From Gemmobacter sp. (GTDB lineage: Bacteria; Pseudomonadota; Alphaproteobacteria; Rhodobacterales; Rhodobacteraceae), in assembly GCA_030656535.1 (NCBI GenBank), contig JAUSPL010000010.1, positions 1 to 6,886 on the forward strand: a stretch of 6,886 nt of DNA. Reading direction: 5' to 3'. The translations under genes were made by a program, and so were the position numbers. Below are positions 5,595-6,886 of this stretch, in pieces (position 1 is the stretch's first letter; each line of letters starts with the position of its first letter). Under the pieces are notes generated by a model that saw only the letters and a program-made list of their open reading frames with translations, was not told the origin of the DNA and made no database searches.

Positions 5595-6404
5595 ATGCAA
5601 TCCCATCCCCCCGAGATCGTTGACAGCCATTGTCATCTGGATTTTCCGGATTTCGAAGGCGAACTGCCCGACATCCTGGACCGCGCCCGCGCGGCCGGGG
5701 TGACGCGAATGGTGACGATCTGCACCCGTCTGCGCCATGAACCCCGCGTGCGCGCCATCGCCGAGGCCCATGCCGGCGTGTTTTACGCCGCAGGCACCCA
5801 TCCGATGAGCGCCGCCGAAGAGCCGCTGGCGACGGTCGAGGAATTGGTCGCGCTGGCAAAGCACCCGAAATTCGTCGGGATTGGCGAAACCGGGCTGGAT
5901 TACCACTATACCGCCGAAAGCAAGGACATACAGCAGGTCAGCCTTCGGGTGCATATCGAGGCGGCGCGGCAAACCGGCCTGCCGCTGATCATTCACGCGC
6001 GCGACGCGGACGCCGACATGGCCCGCATCCTGACGGATGAGTTCCATGCCGGCGCGTACACCTGTGTGATGCACTGCTTTTCGTCGGGTCAGGATCTGGC
6101 GCAGGCGGCGCTGGACCTGGGGTTTTATCTGTCGATGTCTGGCATCACGGCCTTTCCCAAAAGCCACGATCTGCGCGCGATCTTTGCCGCCGCCCCGGTG
6201 GACCGCATCTTGCTGGAAACCGACGCGCCCTATCTGGCGCCGCCGCCCTACCGGGGCCGGCGCAATGAACCAGCCTATACCGCCTTCACCGCCCGCAAGG
6301 GTGCCGAGGTGTTCGGGCTGAGCGAAACCGAATTCGCCCGCCAGACCAGTGCCAATTTCGACCGCCTGTTTTCCAAGGCCGCCCGGACCGCAAAGGCCGC
6401 ATGA
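5595..6404 (+). CDS. TatD-family metal-dependent hydrolase (putative 3'-5' DNase)
   Basis: This 269-aa protein belongs to the TatD DNase family, TIM-barrel hydrolases of the amidohydrolase superfamily. E. coli TatD and YcfH are relatives; TatD has metal-dependent exonuclease activity and a proposed role in DNA repair. The full metal-binding set is visible: H12-C-H14-L-D in the opening motif, E98 in GETGLDY (97-103), H134 in LIIHARD, H160 in MHCFSS, and D210 in ETDAPYL (208-214). R223-N-E-P and TSANFDRLF near the C-terminus are also typical, and the length is standard. The family paralogues (TatD, YcfH, YjjV) cannot be separated from this sequence alone, so I give no symbol. AGAGG (5580-5584), formed by the last holB codons and 10 nt from the ATG, is a somewhat distant ribosome binding site. 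Linkage of holB and a tatD-like gene is common in bacteria. Its stop overlaps the next start as ATGA. Confidence 0.95.
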   Translation: MQSHPPEIVDSHCHLDFPDFEGELPDILDRARAAGVTRMVTICTRLRHEPRVRAIAEAHAGVFYAAGTHPMSAAEEPLATVEELVALAKHPKFVGIGETGLDYHYTAESKDIQQVSLRVHIEAARQTGLPLIIHARDADADMARILTDEFHAGAYTCVMHCFSSGQDLAQAALDLGFYLSMSGITAFPKSHDLRAIFAAAPVDRILLETDAPYLAPPPYRGRRNEPAYTAFTARKGAEVFGLSETEFARQTSANFDRLFSKAARTAKAA

Positions 6405-6886
6405 TGGATCTGATGCGCTTTACCATTCTGGGCTGCGGATCATCGGGGGGGGTGCCGCGTCTTGGCAACCACTGGGGCGAATGCAACCCGGACAACCCAA
6501 AGAACCGTCGCCGCCGGTGTTCGATGCTGGTCGAACGGGTCGGCGCACACGGGATCACGCGTGTGCTGATCGACACCTCGCCCGACATGCGCGAGCAGTT
6601 GTTGGATGCTGGCGTGGGCGAACTGGATGCGGTGGTCTACACCCATTCCCACGCAGACCACGTGCACGGCATCGATGATCTGCGCCAGATCGTTTACAAC
6701 ATGCGCAGTCGCCTGCAGATCTGGGCGGACGGCCCGACCCAGGACGCGCTGGTGTCACGCTTTGGCTATGCATTTGTGCAACCCGCCGGGTCGCCCTATC
6801 CGCCAATCCTGGACCTGAACGCGATACGGGGCGAGTTTTCGATCACCGGCGCAGGCGGCACCATCCCGTTTTTGCCGTTCGAGGTC
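6401..6886 (+). CDS. Metallo-beta-lactamase-fold hydrolase, PhnP-like (3' end outside window)
   Basis: The first 162 residues of a metallo-beta-lactamase-fold protein are present and the frame is open to the window edge. It resembles PhnP and related cyclic phosphodiesterases. F-T-I-L-G-C-G-S-S-G-G-V-P (7-19) is the usual opening strand and loop. LIDTSPDMR (56-64) precedes the zinc motif T81-H-S-H84-A-D-H87 (HxHxDH), followed by VHGIDDLR. NRRRRCS (35-41) fits the NxRxRxS segment of the PhnP branch. The PhnP structural cysteine cluster is reduced to Cys28 and Cys40, with Cys12 nearby. The start could be ATG 6401 (4-nt ATGA overlap with tatD), 6404 or 6413. I list 6401, since AAAGG (6392-6396) lies 4 nt upstream; that site would suit 6404 equally well. 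Coupled translation with tatD is likely. The substrate is unknown: phosphodiester or cyclic nucleotide is plausible from the family, and an RNase Z-type role is less likely. Confidence 0.88.
   Translation, partial: MMDLMRFTILGCGSSGGVPRLGNHWGECNPDNPKNRRRRCSMLVERVGAHGITRVLIDTSPDMREQLLDAGVGELDAVVYTHSHADHVHGIDDLRQIVYNMRSRLQIWADGPTQDALVSRFGYAFVQPAGSPYPPILDLNAIRGEFSITGAGGTIPFLPFEV

Noticed and set aside
1..6886. Defence island, prophage, transposon, CRISPR or toxin-antitoxin system
   Set aside because: No integrase, transposase, terminal repeats, repeat-spacer array or small toxin-like gene pair was seen; all genes fit core metabolism, cell wall or replication.

Overview
The window reads as ordinary high-GC alphaproteobacterial chromosome, most likely Rhodobacteraceae (Rhodobacter/Paracoccus/Roseobacter type). 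This rests on the protein sequences and on the order SPOR lipoprotein - PBP5-type carboxypeptidase - tmk - holB - tatD - metallo-beta-lactamase protein. I recall that order from this family and have not looked it up. I see no mobile element, rRNA or tRNA gene, or CRISPR array.

Layout. Positions 1-687 (+) hold the C-terminal 228 residues of a class A flavoprotein monooxygenase that is cut by the window edge. A 120-bp convergent gap with several inverted repeats separates it from a small lipid-anchored monohaem cytochrome c on the minus strand (808-1272). A 276-bp divergent region (1273-1548) carries weak promoter candidates for both directions. From it runs a plus-strand series: a SPOR-domain lipoprotein (1549-2448), a D-Ala-D-Ala carboxypeptidase (2470-3621) and thymidylate kinase (3623-4231). 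After a 237-bp gap without a gene come DNA polymerase III delta-prime (holB, 4469-5587), a TatD-family nuclease (5595-6404) and a PhnP-like metallo-beta-lactamase protein (6401-6886, cut by the right edge).

How the genes relate. The SPOR protein and the carboxypeptidase form a cell-wall pair: one is predicted to bind peptidoglycan, the other trims pentapeptide stems. The next genes serve DNA: dTTP precursor synthesis (tmk), clamp loading (holB), DNA repair or turnover (TatD) and a metal-dependent phosphodiesterase-like enzyme. Tight junctions (1 nt between carboxypeptidase and tmk, 7 nt between holB and tatD, a 4-nt ATGA overlap between tatD and the last gene) suggest co-transcription and translational coupling. 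The tmk-holB gap may split the series into two transcription units.

I found no convincing novel system. The points most worth a second look are a degenerate RlpA-like barrel in the SPOR lipoprotein, a delta-prime subunit without zinc-module cysteines, the repeat-bearing tmk-holB gap, and the divergent promoter region.
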